This document shows positions 45,274 to 53,991 of a stretch of DNA of 64,000 nt, in pieces. The notes beneath the pieces are model-generated. The model did not search any database. It was not told where the DNA came from and was given only the letters and a program-made list of their open reading frames with translations. Where the stretch lies: NCBI RefSeq assembly GCF_001262015.1, contig NZ_CP012074.1, forward strand, positions 950,501-1,014,500, read 5' to 3'. The DNA comes from Prevotella fusca JCM 17724 (GTDB lineage: Bacteria > Bacteroidota > Bacteroidia > Bacteroidales > Bacteroidaceae). A program made the position numbers and the translations under genes. The stretch's first letter is position 1. Each line of letters begins with the position of its first letter.

Positions 45274-45365
45274 CGAATTATTTTCATGAAAAGAAATATT
45301 TTTTTTCATGAAGAAAAATAATTATTTTCACGACAATAAATATTTCTTTTCATGAAAATAATTCG
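45274..45365. repeat. TTTTCATGAAAA palindromic repeat, copy D1
   Basis: A 92-bp element starting at the base after the receptor stop codon. Its outermost 28 bp on each side are perfectly inverted (beginning CGAATTATTTTCATGAAAAG). It contains three TTTCATGAA palindromes and a TTTTCACGA variant. It can fold into a long hairpin and may end or stabilise the receptor mRNA. Confidence 0.75.
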
Positions 45366-45530
45366 CTCAAAAGCCGCTGTAAGCATAGAAAGGACTGTTA
45401 GCAGAAGGGCAAATAATACCATAAAACAAATAAATTTATGCCTTTCAATGTCACCTTTTACAAACCAATGACGTTATACAAGTGAATCGGTTCAGAAAGA
45501 AAACTAAAATGTATAACATATTAAAAATAA

Positions 45531-45986
45531 ATGATTATGAATCCTGTAATTTTAAATTCACTTATTGAAAATCTCATTCCAATAGCAATTGTAGTAGTCC
45601 TTCCAATCGTAATAGTCTGGCTCACTTATCGTAACAAACAACACGAAACAGACAAAAGAAGTGAGATTGTTATGGCTGTCATTGAAAAGAACCCTGAGGT
45701 TGACGTGCAGGAGTTCCTCAACAAACTGAACCCTCCAAAGAAATCATATAAAGAGCAACTGATGACAAAAATGCACCAAGAACTTCTTTGGGGAACAATT
45801 TGCCTTATAGGTGGTATCGTAACCATTTCAGTTATCATAACTCTGAGCATCTTGCAAGTTTATGTTGAAAAATTTTTCCCTATAGTCTCTATATTTGGCG
45901 TTGTCCCATTGGCAGTAGGCTGCGGGCTGTTAGCCGCCTACAACAGTGCCAAAAAGACTTTGGAAAACTTGAAAGACAACGATTAG
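45531..45986 (+). CDS. membrane protein, DUF6249-like
   Basis: A 151-residue protein with three predicted membrane helices: IPIAIVVVLPIVIVWLTY, then a cytoplasmic segment (KKSYKEQLMTKMHQELLWG), then TICLIGGIVTISVIITLSIL and VSIFGVVPLAVGCGLLAA. It looks like the DUF6249-type small membrane proteins that sit next to ECF sigma factors in Prevotella-like genomes (uncertain). An ATG at 45537 is an equally good start. It is separated from the sigma factor gene by 6 nt. Confidence 0.65.
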   Translation: MIMNPVILNSLIENLIPIAIVVVLPIVIVWLTYRNKQHETDKRSEIVMAVIEKNPEVDVQEFLNKLNPPKKSYKEQLMTKMHQELLWGTICLIGGIVTISVIITLSILQVYVEKFFPIVSIFGVVPLAVGCGLLAAYNSAKKTLENLKDND

Positions 45987-45992
45987 GTTATT

Positions 45993-46475
45993 ATGACAAG
46001 AGAACAATTCGTCGAACAGGTCAGTCGGGAACAGGCACATCTACGCCGGTTCCTGACGGCTTTATGCTGCGGCAACAGTGCTGAAGCTGACGATATTGCT
46101 CAAGAGACGCTCATCAAAGCCTACCTTCGTAGCAGTCAATACGATGAACGGGGGCAGTTCTCGGCTTGGCTGATGAAAATAGCTTATCGTGTCTTCATAG
46201 ACTCACGCCGCAAACAGAAGCACCAGCAGGAACTACCCATCGAGAAGGCTGCCACGCTCCAAGGAAACAGTAAGAGTGACGATGCCTTCCGCTATCAGGA
46301 ACTACACACTGCGTTGGCAACGCTCTCGGAGACAATGCGTACAAGTATTTTGCTCTATTATATGCAGGGTTATCAGATAAAAGAGATTGCAGAGATAACC
46401 GACAACAGTGAGGATGCAATCAAGAAACAGCTCTCACGAGGACGGGAACAACTTAAACACTTATTGGAAAGATGA
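45993..46475 (+). CDS. ECF-type RNA polymerase sigma factor
   Basis: A 160-residue sigma-70-family factor with only regions 2 and 4. Region 2 is visible in ADDIAQETLIKAYLRSSQYDER and FSAWLMKIAYRVFIDSRRK, and region 4 in LSETMRTSILLYYMQGYQIKEIAEITDNSEDAIKKQLSRGREQL. It probably redirects RNA polymerase to a small regulon in response to a signal sensed by the neighbouring membrane proteins. Its ATG overlaps the stop of the DUF6249-like gene closely, and its own stop overlaps the next gene by 4 nt. Confidence 0.93.
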   Translation: MTREQFVEQVSREQAHLRRFLTALCCGNSAEADDIAQETLIKAYLRSSQYDERGQFSAWLMKIAYRVFIDSRRKQKHQQELPIEKAATLQGNSKSDDAFRYQELHTALATLSETMRTSILLYYMQGYQIKEIAEITDNSEDAIKKQLSRGREQLKHLLER

Positions 46476-46861
46476 ACGAAGATAAATTCTTAAAAGACTT
46501 ACTGGTGGACTATCATCCACACCTGTCGGATGACAATGCCTTCATGCAAAGACTGCAACGACAGATGGAACTCATCGAAGAAGTTAAGGCATATCAACGT
46601 GCGGAGAGCCGAAAGAACAAACTGATGTCGCTAAAACTGCTTGCTGTCGGTGTTGTTTTGGGCTGTATAGTGACGCTTGCAAGTTTCACATTGCCTACTA
46701 TCTTCGATAGATATATCAATGGGACTGAATCAGAAATCATCCTTACCTTGCTTCACAACGTTCAGTATGTGGGACTGGCGATAGGTGCAGCTTTCGTCAC
46801 ACTCAGTTTGCTGTACACCACCAGGATAGTAAATCTAAAACAGCAAGAACCTCCCCATTAG
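46472..46861 (+). CDS. probable anti-sigma membrane protein
   Basis: A 129-residue protein. The first 45 residues are soluble (LVDYHPHLSDDNAFMQRLQRQMELIEE), followed by two membrane helices (LLAVGVVLGCIVTLASFTLP and VGLAIGAAFVTLSLLYT). It overlaps the sigma-factor gene by 4 nt. By position and architecture it is a candidate anti-sigma factor, with the N-terminal helices binding the sigma factor. It lacks the classic zinc-binding anti-sigma motif. Confidence 0.65.
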   Translation: MNEDKFLKDLLVDYHPHLSDDNAFMQRLQRQMELIEEVKAYQRAESRKNKLMSLKLLAVGVVLGCIVTLASFTLPTIFDRYINGTESEIILTLLHNVQYVGLAIGAAFVTLSLLYTTRIVNLKQQEPPH

Positions 46862-46868
46862 GATTTCA

Positions 46869-47606
46869 TCACGGCTCATCACAATCGCAGTTGATGTTTT
46901 TGAGCAGTTTGTTAAAGTTCTTCTCAATGCCTTCATAACTGACGTCTGGCAACAGGGCATTGGCACTATTCCACCAGCCATAAGTCATAACCTCTTCTCG
47001 TGCATATTTCATCCTGTTGGGTGAGTTGTATCTTTCTTCATAAATAAGCTGTAGGTTTTCTGGTGATCCGTTTTTCTTTTTCTGTCTTTCATTCAGAATT
47101 GACCATGCCTTGAGCAGTTGTCTTCCTCCTGCAACAAGTGCATTACGGTAGAATTTGCAGTCATTGTCTACCAGTTTGTAGTTGAAAAGAACTGAAGGAT
47201 TGATGCGTGCCTGGATGGTAACTCTACTGAGTTCGTAGTAATTATTGATGTGTCTTATCATTTCCTTTCTTTGTTCTTGCCAAAAGGGGACGTTTACGAA
47301 TTCGTAGTGCTCGAGAATGTCTATTTTTTGTTTGTATTCTTTCTTGAGCAAATCTAAGAGTTCCTTTGGCTCTTTATCTCTGTCAAGAGCATAGAAATTT
47401 ACATATATTGCCTGTCTGCTGTATAAATATTCAAAGGTGTTTTGTAACTGTTGTCTTGTGTATTTGGTTGAGTCGAATAGTGCCGTACAGTCGCATAATT
47501 CGGTATTATACTGAAAGTTGGCATATTGTGCCGACAGGTTAAGATGGCAGAGTAATAATAATACTATGGCGATGCCTCTGTGGTGTATGATATTATATTT
47601 TTCCAT
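46869..47606 (-). CDS. secreted protein of unknown function
   Basis: A 245-residue protein. The start MEKYNIIHHRG was chosen because it opens onto a signal peptide (IAIVLLLLCHLNLSAQ); an upstream in-frame codon at 47660 would bury it. The mature part has CDCTALFD, a helix-rich middle (RKEMIRHINNYYELSRV) and ends in CDCDEP. It lies 7 nt from the stop of the anti-sigma gene on the opposite strand, so the two are convergent. No family was recognised. Confidence 0.6.
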   Translation of the reverse strand: MEKYNIIHHRGIAIVLLLLCHLNLSAQYANFQYNTELCDCTALFDSTKYTRQQLQNTFEYLYSRQAIYVNFYALDRDKEPKELLDLLKKEYKQKIDILEHYEFVNVPFWQEQRKEMIRHINNYYELSRVTIQARINPSVLFNYKLVDNDCKFYRNALVAGGRQLLKAWSILNERQKKKNGSPENLQLIYEERYNSPNRMKYAREEVMTYGWWNSANALLPDVSYEGIEKNFNKLLKNINCDCDEP

Positions 47607-47743
47607 GTTTGATGTTTGTGGCTTCAAAAAACAGGGAAGCATGGCTCCTGTGTCCGTCATTGAACTTAATTTACGGGTATGTGGACCGTGTTTCCCTACA
47701 TGTTGTTATCTGCTTCTGCATGGTGATGGCTTGCTGTCTATGG

Positions 47744-48154
47744 TTAGCAGCTCAGCTTGCGGGTGCCGTCAGCCTGCTCTTCAACCGTAACCTTCACGAC
47801 ATTCTCGGGGAGGATTTCCTCAATAAGCTCCGGCCATTCAAGCAGGCAGAGGTTGCCGCTGTAGAAGTAGTCCTCATAACCCATGTCATAAACCTCTTCC
47901 AACTTCTTGATACGATAGAAGTCGAAGTGGTAGATTGGTTCATCATTGCCGTCAGTATATTCATTGATGATGGCAAAGGTGGGAGAGGTAATGACATCCT
48001 CAACACCTAAGACTTCGCAAAGTGCCTTGATGAATGTGGTCTTTCCAGCTCCCATCTTTCCGTAGAAAGCGAATACCTTTCCTTCGCCCATCCCTTTGAC
48101 AAATTCCTTTGCCGCCTCGTGGATGGTGTCGAGGTTTTTGATAGTAATTTCCAT
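47744..48154 (-). CDS. tsaE: tRNA threonylcarbamoyladenosine biosynthesis ATPase TsaE
   Basis: TsaE is the ATPase partner in forming t6A at position 37 of ANN-decoding tRNAs. It has 136 residues. The Walker A motif is GKMGAGKTTFIKAL, the switch region holds SPTFAIINEY, and the motif HFDFYRIKKLEE with GYEDYF follows. Length and motifs are normal. It is a lone gene between the secreted protein and porX. Confidence 0.95.
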   Translation of the reverse strand: MEITIKNLDTIHEAAKEFVKGMGEGKVFAFYGKMGAGKTTFIKALCEVLGVEDVITSPTFAIINEYTDGNDEPIYHFDFYRIKKLEEVYDMGYEDYFYSGNLCLLEWPELIEEILPENVVKVTVEEQADGTRKLSC

Positions 48155-48376
48155 ATTGTCTTCTTTTTGTTTTGTTTTATACGATAGTTGGTTGTGAGTA
48201 GCTTGGCAATCAATATGTTCCTATAAGTCTTTGATAGCTTTATAGACTCTTATGTCCGAATATTTCTTCCACAACCAATCTTTGTTTGATTGAATATCCT
48301 TTCCCTTATAAGATAAACTCCCTGTCTTATCTTGTAGAGAACTTTTGTGGAAGTCACCCCTCCCTGAGGAGGCTTT

Positions 48377-49996
48377 TTACCTCTTCCTCGGGCTGAGTGT
48401 CACCAATGGCACAATCATTTCTTCCATTGAGATACCGCCATGCTGGAATGTATCCCTGTAATAGGAAACGTAATAGTTGTAGTTGTTCGGATAGGCAAAG
48501 AACGAGTCACCAGTTGCAAAGACATAGCTTGTGCTGAGGTTAGGCGCAGGCAGCTGTGCAAGGTGGGGATTCTTGATGGCGAATACCTGACGTGCATCGT
48601 AGTTCAGGTTCTTTCCTAACTTATAGCGCAGATTGGTGTTTGTGTTGCGGTCACCGATAATCTTTATTGGATTGGTGGTGCGGATAGAGCCGTGGTCAGT
48701 TGTAATGACGACCTTATAGTCAGACTGTGCCAGCTCCTTGAAGACTTCTGCCAGTACGCTGTGTTGGAACCAGCTTAGCGTAATAGAGCGGTATGCGCTT
48801 TCGTTGCTTGCCAGTTCTCGTATCATTCTCATCTCTGTGCGGGCGTGGGAAAGCATGTCGACGAAGTTGACCACAAGGACATTGAGGTCGTTCTGCGCAA
48901 GGTTGTTATACTGCTGCATGAACTTGTCGGCACCGACAGAGTCGTTGATCTTGTGATAGGAGAACTTGTCGTGTCGGCGATAGCGTTCTATCTGCGTCCT
49001 TATGAGTGGTTCCTCGTTGAGGTTTTTGCCTTCTTCCTCGTCTTCGTCAACCCACAGCTCGGGGAACATCGTTGCTATCTGCTTCGGCATCAGACCGCTG
49101 AAGATAGCATTACGGGCATATTGTGTGGCAGTCGGGAGAATACTCATATAGAGGTCTTCCTCGATGTCGAACATGTCACCAATCTCCTTAGAGAGAATGC
49201 GCCATTGGTCGAGTCGGAGGTTGTCGATGACAATGAGAAAAACCTTTTCACCTTTGTCAATGAGCGGGAACACCTTGCGCTTGAAGATGTCCGGACTGAG
49301 CAACGGATGGTTGTCATCGTTGTTGGTTTGCGATTTCTTGTTCTTTCCAGCCAGTTTGGAGAAGCTGTTGTTGAGCTTGTTATCCTGTGGTGCGACCCAG
49401 TCAAGATAATTCTTTGCGATGTATTTGGCAAAACCATTGTTGGCTTCTTCTTTCTGCATCTTCAGCATCTCAGTCATATTGCTGTCTGCACTGCTCAGTT
49501 CGAGTTCCCAGTGCACGAGCTTCCGATATACTTCTGTCCAGTCGTTGAAAGAGCGACAGTCGGCTATCTGCATCGCAATCTGCTGATAGTTCTGCTGATA
49601 ACTACTCTGTGTAACTTCCGTGACAATCTCCTTCTGATGGATATTCTTCTTCAGTGTGAGGAGAATCTGGTTGGGGTTGACAGGCTTGATGAGGTAATCA
49701 GCAATCTTTGCACCGATAGCCTGGTTCATAATGTTCTCCTCTTCACTCTTCGTCACCATGACAATGGGTGTGGCTGGTTGAATCTCCTTTATACGTTGCA
49801 GTGTCTCTAAACCAGACAAGCCGGGCATCTGCTCATCCAGCAGGACGAGGTCGAAGGTCTGTGTCTGGCATTGGTCGATGGCATCAGAACCATTGCTGAC
49901 CGTCACTACTTCATATCCTTTCTTTTCAAGGAAGATGATGTGTGCCTTTAAAAGTTCAATCTCATCATCTACCCAAAGTAACAAACCGTTGCTCAT
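48377..49996 (-). CDS. porX: type IX secretion response regulator PorX (CheY + PglZ/phosphatase)
   Basis: 539 residues. An N-terminal CheY-like receiver has the acidic pair in WVDDE, the phosphate-accepting Asp at about residue 54 in LVLLDEQMPG, and the Lys in LIKPVNP. The C-terminal part (from about residue 210) is a PglZ/alkaline-phosphatase-fold domain with DNLRLDQWR and ITTDHGSIRTTNP. This architecture is that of PorX, which controls the type IX secretion system. The upstream gene encodes a PorW/SprE-like lipoprotein, which supports the call. Confidence 0.88.
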   Translation of the reverse strand: MSNGLLLWVDDEIELLKAHIIFLEKKGYEVVTVSNGSDAIDQCQTQTFDLVLLDEQMPGLSGLETLQRIKEIQPATPIVMVTKSEEENIMNQAIGAKIADYLIKPVNPNQILLTLKKNIHQKEIVTEVTQSSYQQNYQQIAMQIADCRSFNDWTEVYRKLVHWELELSSADSNMTEMLKMQKEEANNGFAKYIAKNYLDWVAPQDNKLNNSFSKLAGKNKKSQTNNDDNHPLLSPDIFKRKVFPLIDKGEKVFLIVIDNLRLDQWRILSKEIGDMFDIEEDLYMSILPTATQYARNAIFSGLMPKQIATMFPELWVDEDEEEGKNLNEEPLIRTQIERYRRHDKFSYHKINDSVGADKFMQQYNNLAQNDLNVLVVNFVDMLSHARTEMRMIRELASNESAYRSITLSWFQHSVLAEVFKELAQSDYKVVITTDHGSIRTTNPIKIIGDRNTNTNLRYKLGKNLNYDARQVFAIKNPHLAQLPAPNLSTSYVFATGDSFFAYPNNYNYYVSYYRDTFQHGGISMEEMIVPLVTLSPRKR

Positions 49997-50014
49997 ATCT
50001 GTTATCTCCTTTCC

Positions 50015-53000
50015 TTAGAATCCCTCCAGGTCGTAGTACTCATCTTCGATGTTGTTCTGGATGGGCTGGTTCTTTTTGTTATTCTTGTTGTTTGTCTTGT
50101 TCTGTTGAGGAACGTCATCACCGAAGTAGATAATCGGACCGTCATCTACTGTTTTCTTCTTCTGTACAGGAACAGTCTGAGGTTTTTGCGTAGAAGGTTT
50201 CGCAGGCTTGTCTGTAGCAGCTGGCTTTGTTGTCTTTGCAGGTGCTGCAGGAGTCGTGGGCTTTGCAGGTACGACTGGCGTCGTCTGCCTGTTCGGTGTG
50301 ACAGGGGCTGTAGGATTCACCGGTGTTACGGGGACAACAGGCTTAGCCGGCTCCTCTTCTGGTATGAAGTATGTACTGTTGTCATCCAGTGCAGGCTTTT
50401 TCTCCTCTGTTACGGGCTTCTTTTCTTCTGTTGCTGGTTGCTTCTCCGTTGCTGGTTTCTTTTCTTTTACAGTCGACTTCTTGTCCTCAACGGGAATCTC
50501 AAAGGTGTTATTGTTCTGTTCAATCACCTTCTGCTCCGTCTTCGTAGGCTTGGTTTCCTCCAATGGGATGGTCATTGTGTTGTCAACAGGTACGTCCTGC
50601 GTGTCGGGGTAGAGGTCAGGGTCATTTGCGTGCTTCTGTTCAATCTCTTCCTGTATGTCACGTTCACGTGGTGTTGCAACCTCTGCCGGCTCACTGAGTA
50701 AATATCTTTGTGTCACTGTCAGTGGGGCAAAATGCTTTGCATAGAACGCTTCGTAGTCCTTGTAACTGTAGGTCGTTCCAATCAGTTTGAGGTTCTTGTC
50801 GCTGATGATGACACCCTTTGCCGTCTTGCCCATCTGCTGTACAACCGCTTGTGAAGCAAACAGCTGGCGTGCGTACTGATATGCTTCATCGAAGCTGCGG
50901 AAGCCCGATACCTGCATCTGATGTAAACCGTTAAGATCTTCTATTTCAATCTCAAAGTTACGGACGAGGAAGTTCGTGAAGTTGAAACGAGCCAGTTCGA
51001 ACAGCAGCTTGTTCTCCTTCAGTGAGTCGGGATGGTAGACAAGCAGGAACTTGAAATCTATGTCACGTTCTGAAGACAGCTTGGCTTTCTGTATGCTATC
51101 GCTATCGTTCAGCACATTTGAACGATAATTCCAGATGTCGTCAAGGTCGAACTTGCCTCCACGCAGTTTCTTTCCAGCCCGTACACCATTGACAATCATA
51201 CCCGCCATTTCGCTTATACGACTGCTTGGATACTTCTCCACAACCTTCTTCATGTCGTTGACACAACCCGTAGGGTCGCCGTTGTTCAGCTTACCTAATC
51301 CTCCGATGAAGAGGAACTTGTCCCTGTTGGCACCCATCGGGAAACGTGATTCAGAGATATGGGAATTACCAGCTACCTCGTTATATCGTCCTTGCTTGAA
51401 GGCTTCGTATGTCGCTGCATAAAGGGAATCTTCTATCTGTACGCCAAAACGAAGGTTCTGCTTATAGTATGGATCAGTAAGGAGAGCAGTCCACTTACTG
51501 GTCGGGAATTTCTGACTTAGCCGTGTAACATAGTTTTCTGCCAGCTGTGGTTCGTTCTTACGCATGTAGAGGAGATAGAGATGATAGTACACATCATCCA
51601 TCTGTTCATAATCGGGATAGTTATCGCTCACACGTCGCAGTGCCTTTTCTGCTAATCGAAGGTTGTCGAGTCTGTCCTTGAAAATAACGCCGGAATGGTG
51701 CAACCCATCTTCCAGTATCTTGTTGCTTGCTTCCAACTGTTCTGCTGTGAAAGGAATCTGTGTCAGATAATACTCACGTTTGTGTGGATTGTTTTTCAGC
51801 GAATCGGCTGCATTGTCAATAGAATCCTGTCGTGCTTCAGCCAGCATGATAGAATCCCTTTGTTGGTCGGTAGGTTCATTTGGGATATTGGCGTTGCCGA
51901 TTCTTCCCACAACGCTTTGGTTGATGCGTTGCCAGTTGTCAATGTTTTCCCGTCTTCCCCACAGCTGTTGGAAAGTCGTTTTACCTTGTTGTACAGCTGT
52001 CGGGTTATAGAAATACCATGTGCTTTCCTGCTGTCGGTTATTGTTTCTGGGCTTGATGGATCCAAGATTGTTGTTTCCCAAATCACCATTCATGCCCTGT
52101 TGCTGCCCATTGTTCATCCCAGCCTGCAGACTTCTTTCTTCTTTTTCTTTCTTCTTGAGTGCTGTTATAACACGGTCAATCGCTGCATTGCGTTCCTCTT
52201 CAGGACATTTTGCAAGATATTGGAGAGAGTCTTGGAGTTGTACTGCGTCTGTATAAGGAGCTAATTCGTCCAAAATCTTTGAGCGTTCAGATAGTTGCTC
52301 GTAGTCTTTGCGATCCTTGTCAAGCAGTCCGATAGCTTCTCCATAGCATCGCTTTGCATCACCAAAGCGTTCCTTTGCCCAATAGAGATCGCCGAGGTGT
52401 AGCAGCAGAACGCCCTTCTCAATGCCGCTTCGGGTAGCCTTCTTGTTGCCCTGTTCGTATGCATTGATGGCTGCAAGTGTATCCCGGGCTGCGAGATGGA
52501 TGTTGCCCATAGCATAATACACCTGGTCAAGATATTCCTTGTTGTTATCTGAAGCAGCCATGTATTTCAGTTTACTGATCATCTTCTTTGTCTGCCCTTT
52601 TGCCGTTACTTCCGTTTGTGCAATACGTGCATTGAACTCCAGCTCATAAGGAGGATTGGTGCGGATGACACGTTGGAAGGCTCTATAGGCTTCTTCGTTT
52701 CTTCCAAGTGAAACCAATACCTGTCCGAGCAGATACAGCTCACGGGCTTTCTGCTTTTTGCGCATTTCATGCTTGATAACCTTCTGTAGATAGGGAACAG
52801 CTTTCTCCAGCTCACCCGAATGCAGGTAATAATCGGCATAAGTATAGTCCCACTCTTTGACAGCCCGCCAGTCCAAAGAGTCGCGCTGCATATTACGGAT
52901 GATGTCTTCAGCGTCATAGAGCCAGTCCTGTTCTATATAGCATTTTGCCAGCCAAGCCCTTGCTTTGCCGTAAATAGCAGGTTGTCCTTTGTAGATGCGG

Positions 53001-53488
53001 CTCATATAGGCGAAGGTAGCTGCGGCTTCTTCAAAGGCACCTTTGTGGAACTGTGAACGCCCCATAAGCATCCACGCTTTCCAGAGGAAGGGGTTATACT
53101 CACGGCGTGACAGCCATTCTATGTCACGTTCAGTCTTTCTTCTGCTCTTTGTCCACTCCGGTCTCTTCTTTATACTGTGTTTGGCAATCGCCTTCTCTGC
53201 CTTTTCTATTGCCCTGTCAAAGTTGCTCTTTCCCAGGTCTCGGCTGTTCTTGTTGCCGACAGTATAGAGCGGGATGAGTTCCGTGAAGTTATCCTTGTTT
53301 CCTTTCTCCTTTTCAAGTGAGCCGTCAATATAAGCCTGTGCGCCATTATAGTAGACGTTGTAGCGTGTGTTGAAGGCGTGCCACCAGCGCGATTGCGAGG
53401 TATTGTTTTTCGTTGAGCAGCTGACAACCGTCAATACAACGATTGCCAACAGAAAGGGGATAATATGTCTTGTTGTTTTTTTCTTCAC
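50015..53488 (-). CDS. porW: PorW/SprE-like TPR lipoprotein of type IX secretion
   Basis: 1157 residues. A lipoprotein signal (HIIPFLLAIVVLTVVSC) is followed by many tetratricopeptide-like helical pairs (for example AWLAKCYIEQDWLYDAEDIIRN and YLLGQVLVSLGRNEEAYRAF). The start region SRWWHAFNTRYNVYYNGAQAY resembles PorW/SprE proteins. The last 170 residues are a proline/lysine/threonine-rich tail with EEKKPVTEEKKPA repeats. The length exceeds PorW/SprE proteins I recall, mainly because of this tail. It lies 18 nt upstream of porX on the same strand. Confidence 0.75.
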   Translation of the reverse strand: MKKKTTRHIIPFLLAIVVLTVVSCSTKNNTSQSRWWHAFNTRYNVYYNGAQAYIDGSLEKEKGNKDNFTELIPLYTVGNKNSRDLGKSNFDRAIEKAEKAIAKHSIKKRPEWTKSRRKTERDIEWLSRREYNPFLWKAWMLMGRSQFHKGAFEEAAATFAYMSRIYKGQPAIYGKARAWLAKCYIEQDWLYDAEDIIRNMQRDSLDWRAVKEWDYTYADYYLHSGELEKAVPYLQKVIKHEMRKKQKARELYLLGQVLVSLGRNEEAYRAFQRVIRTNPPYELEFNARIAQTEVTAKGQTKKMISKLKYMAASDNNKEYLDQVYYAMGNIHLAARDTLAAINAYEQGNKKATRSGIEKGVLLLHLGDLYWAKERFGDAKRCYGEAIGLLDKDRKDYEQLSERSKILDELAPYTDAVQLQDSLQYLAKCPEEERNAAIDRVITALKKKEKEERSLQAGMNNGQQQGMNGDLGNNNLGSIKPRNNNRQQESTWYFYNPTAVQQGKTTFQQLWGRRENIDNWQRINQSVVGRIGNANIPNEPTDQQRDSIMLAEARQDSIDNAADSLKNNPHKREYYLTQIPFTAEQLEASNKILEDGLHHSGVIFKDRLDNLRLAEKALRRVSDNYPDYEQMDDVYYHLYLLYMRKNEPQLAENYVTRLSQKFPTSKWTALLTDPYYKQNLRFGVQIEDSLYAATYEAFKQGRYNEVAGNSHISESRFPMGANRDKFLFIGGLGKLNNGDPTGCVNDMKKVVEKYPSSRISEMAGMIVNGVRAGKKLRGGKFDLDDIWNYRSNVLNDSDSIQKAKLSSERDIDFKFLLVYHPDSLKENKLLFELARFNFTNFLVRNFEIEIEDLNGLHQMQVSGFRSFDEAYQYARQLFASQAVVQQMGKTAKGVIISDKNLKLIGTTYSYKDYEAFYAKHFAPLTVTQRYLLSEPAEVATPRERDIQEEIEQKHANDPDLYPDTQDVPVDNTMTIPLEETKPTKTEQKVIEQNNNTFEIPVEDKKSTVKEKKPATEKQPATEEKKPVTEEKKPALDDNSTYFIPEEEPAKPVVPVTPVNPTAPVTPNRQTTPVVPAKPTTPAAPAKTTKPAATDKPAKPSTQKPQTVPVQKKKTVDDGPIIYFGDDVPQQNKTNNKNNKKNQPIQNNIEDEYYDLEGF

Positions 53489-53550
53489 GTTTCATTTGTT
53501 GTTCGTTCTGAAGCGATGGCTCAGAATGTGTGACATACAGGGGGTGGGGC

Positions 53551-53949
53551 TTAGTCTTCTATCATCGTTATCAGCTCATCCTTTATCTGGTTCGGAACGT
53601 TGATTTCCCGCAGGATAAGACTCCTGTTCCAGCCTTTCGCTTCGTGTGGCTGCATCGTATAGAGGACAGTTGCAAACTCTTCAGCCTCTTCGTCAGTATA
53701 TTGGTCGGACTGTCTGCCACGAAAACGATCGAGTTCTTCGTCGTCATAATATTCTATGTCTCGTGTCGCAGCCTCCATCATGCACACCTGTTCACACTTC
53801 TCGTCCGTACCGTCACAGGAAGAGCAGTCGCCCGATTCAGGCATTACAACATCTGGCTCACCCTCTTTCTTCTTGGTGAACTTTGTTGCGATGGCTGCAA
53901 TAATGGCTAATGCCAGGAGAGAGCCTATGCCGATGATAAATATATCCAT
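53551..53949 (-). CDS. small membrane-anchored protein of unknown function
   Basis: 132 residues. An N-terminal membrane helix (IFIIGIGSLLALAIIAAIAT) is followed by an acidic Cys-rich stretch (CSSCDGTDEKCEQVCMMEA) and a helical C-terminus (GWNRSLILREINVPNQIKDEL). The Cys-rich part could bind metal or form disulfides. It lies between aroA and porW on the same strand, 42 and 62 nt away. I do not recognise the family. Confidence 0.6.
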   Translation of the reverse strand: MDIFIIGIGSLLALAIIAAIATKFTKKKEGEPDVVMPESGDCSSCDGTDEKCEQVCMMEAATRDIEYYDDEELDRFRGRQSDQYTDEEAEEFATVLYTMQPHEAKGWNRSLILREINVPNQIKDELITMIED

Positions 53950-53991
53950 TCTTTTCTTGTTCTTTTTATGAGTCAGCTATGTAACGGACGA

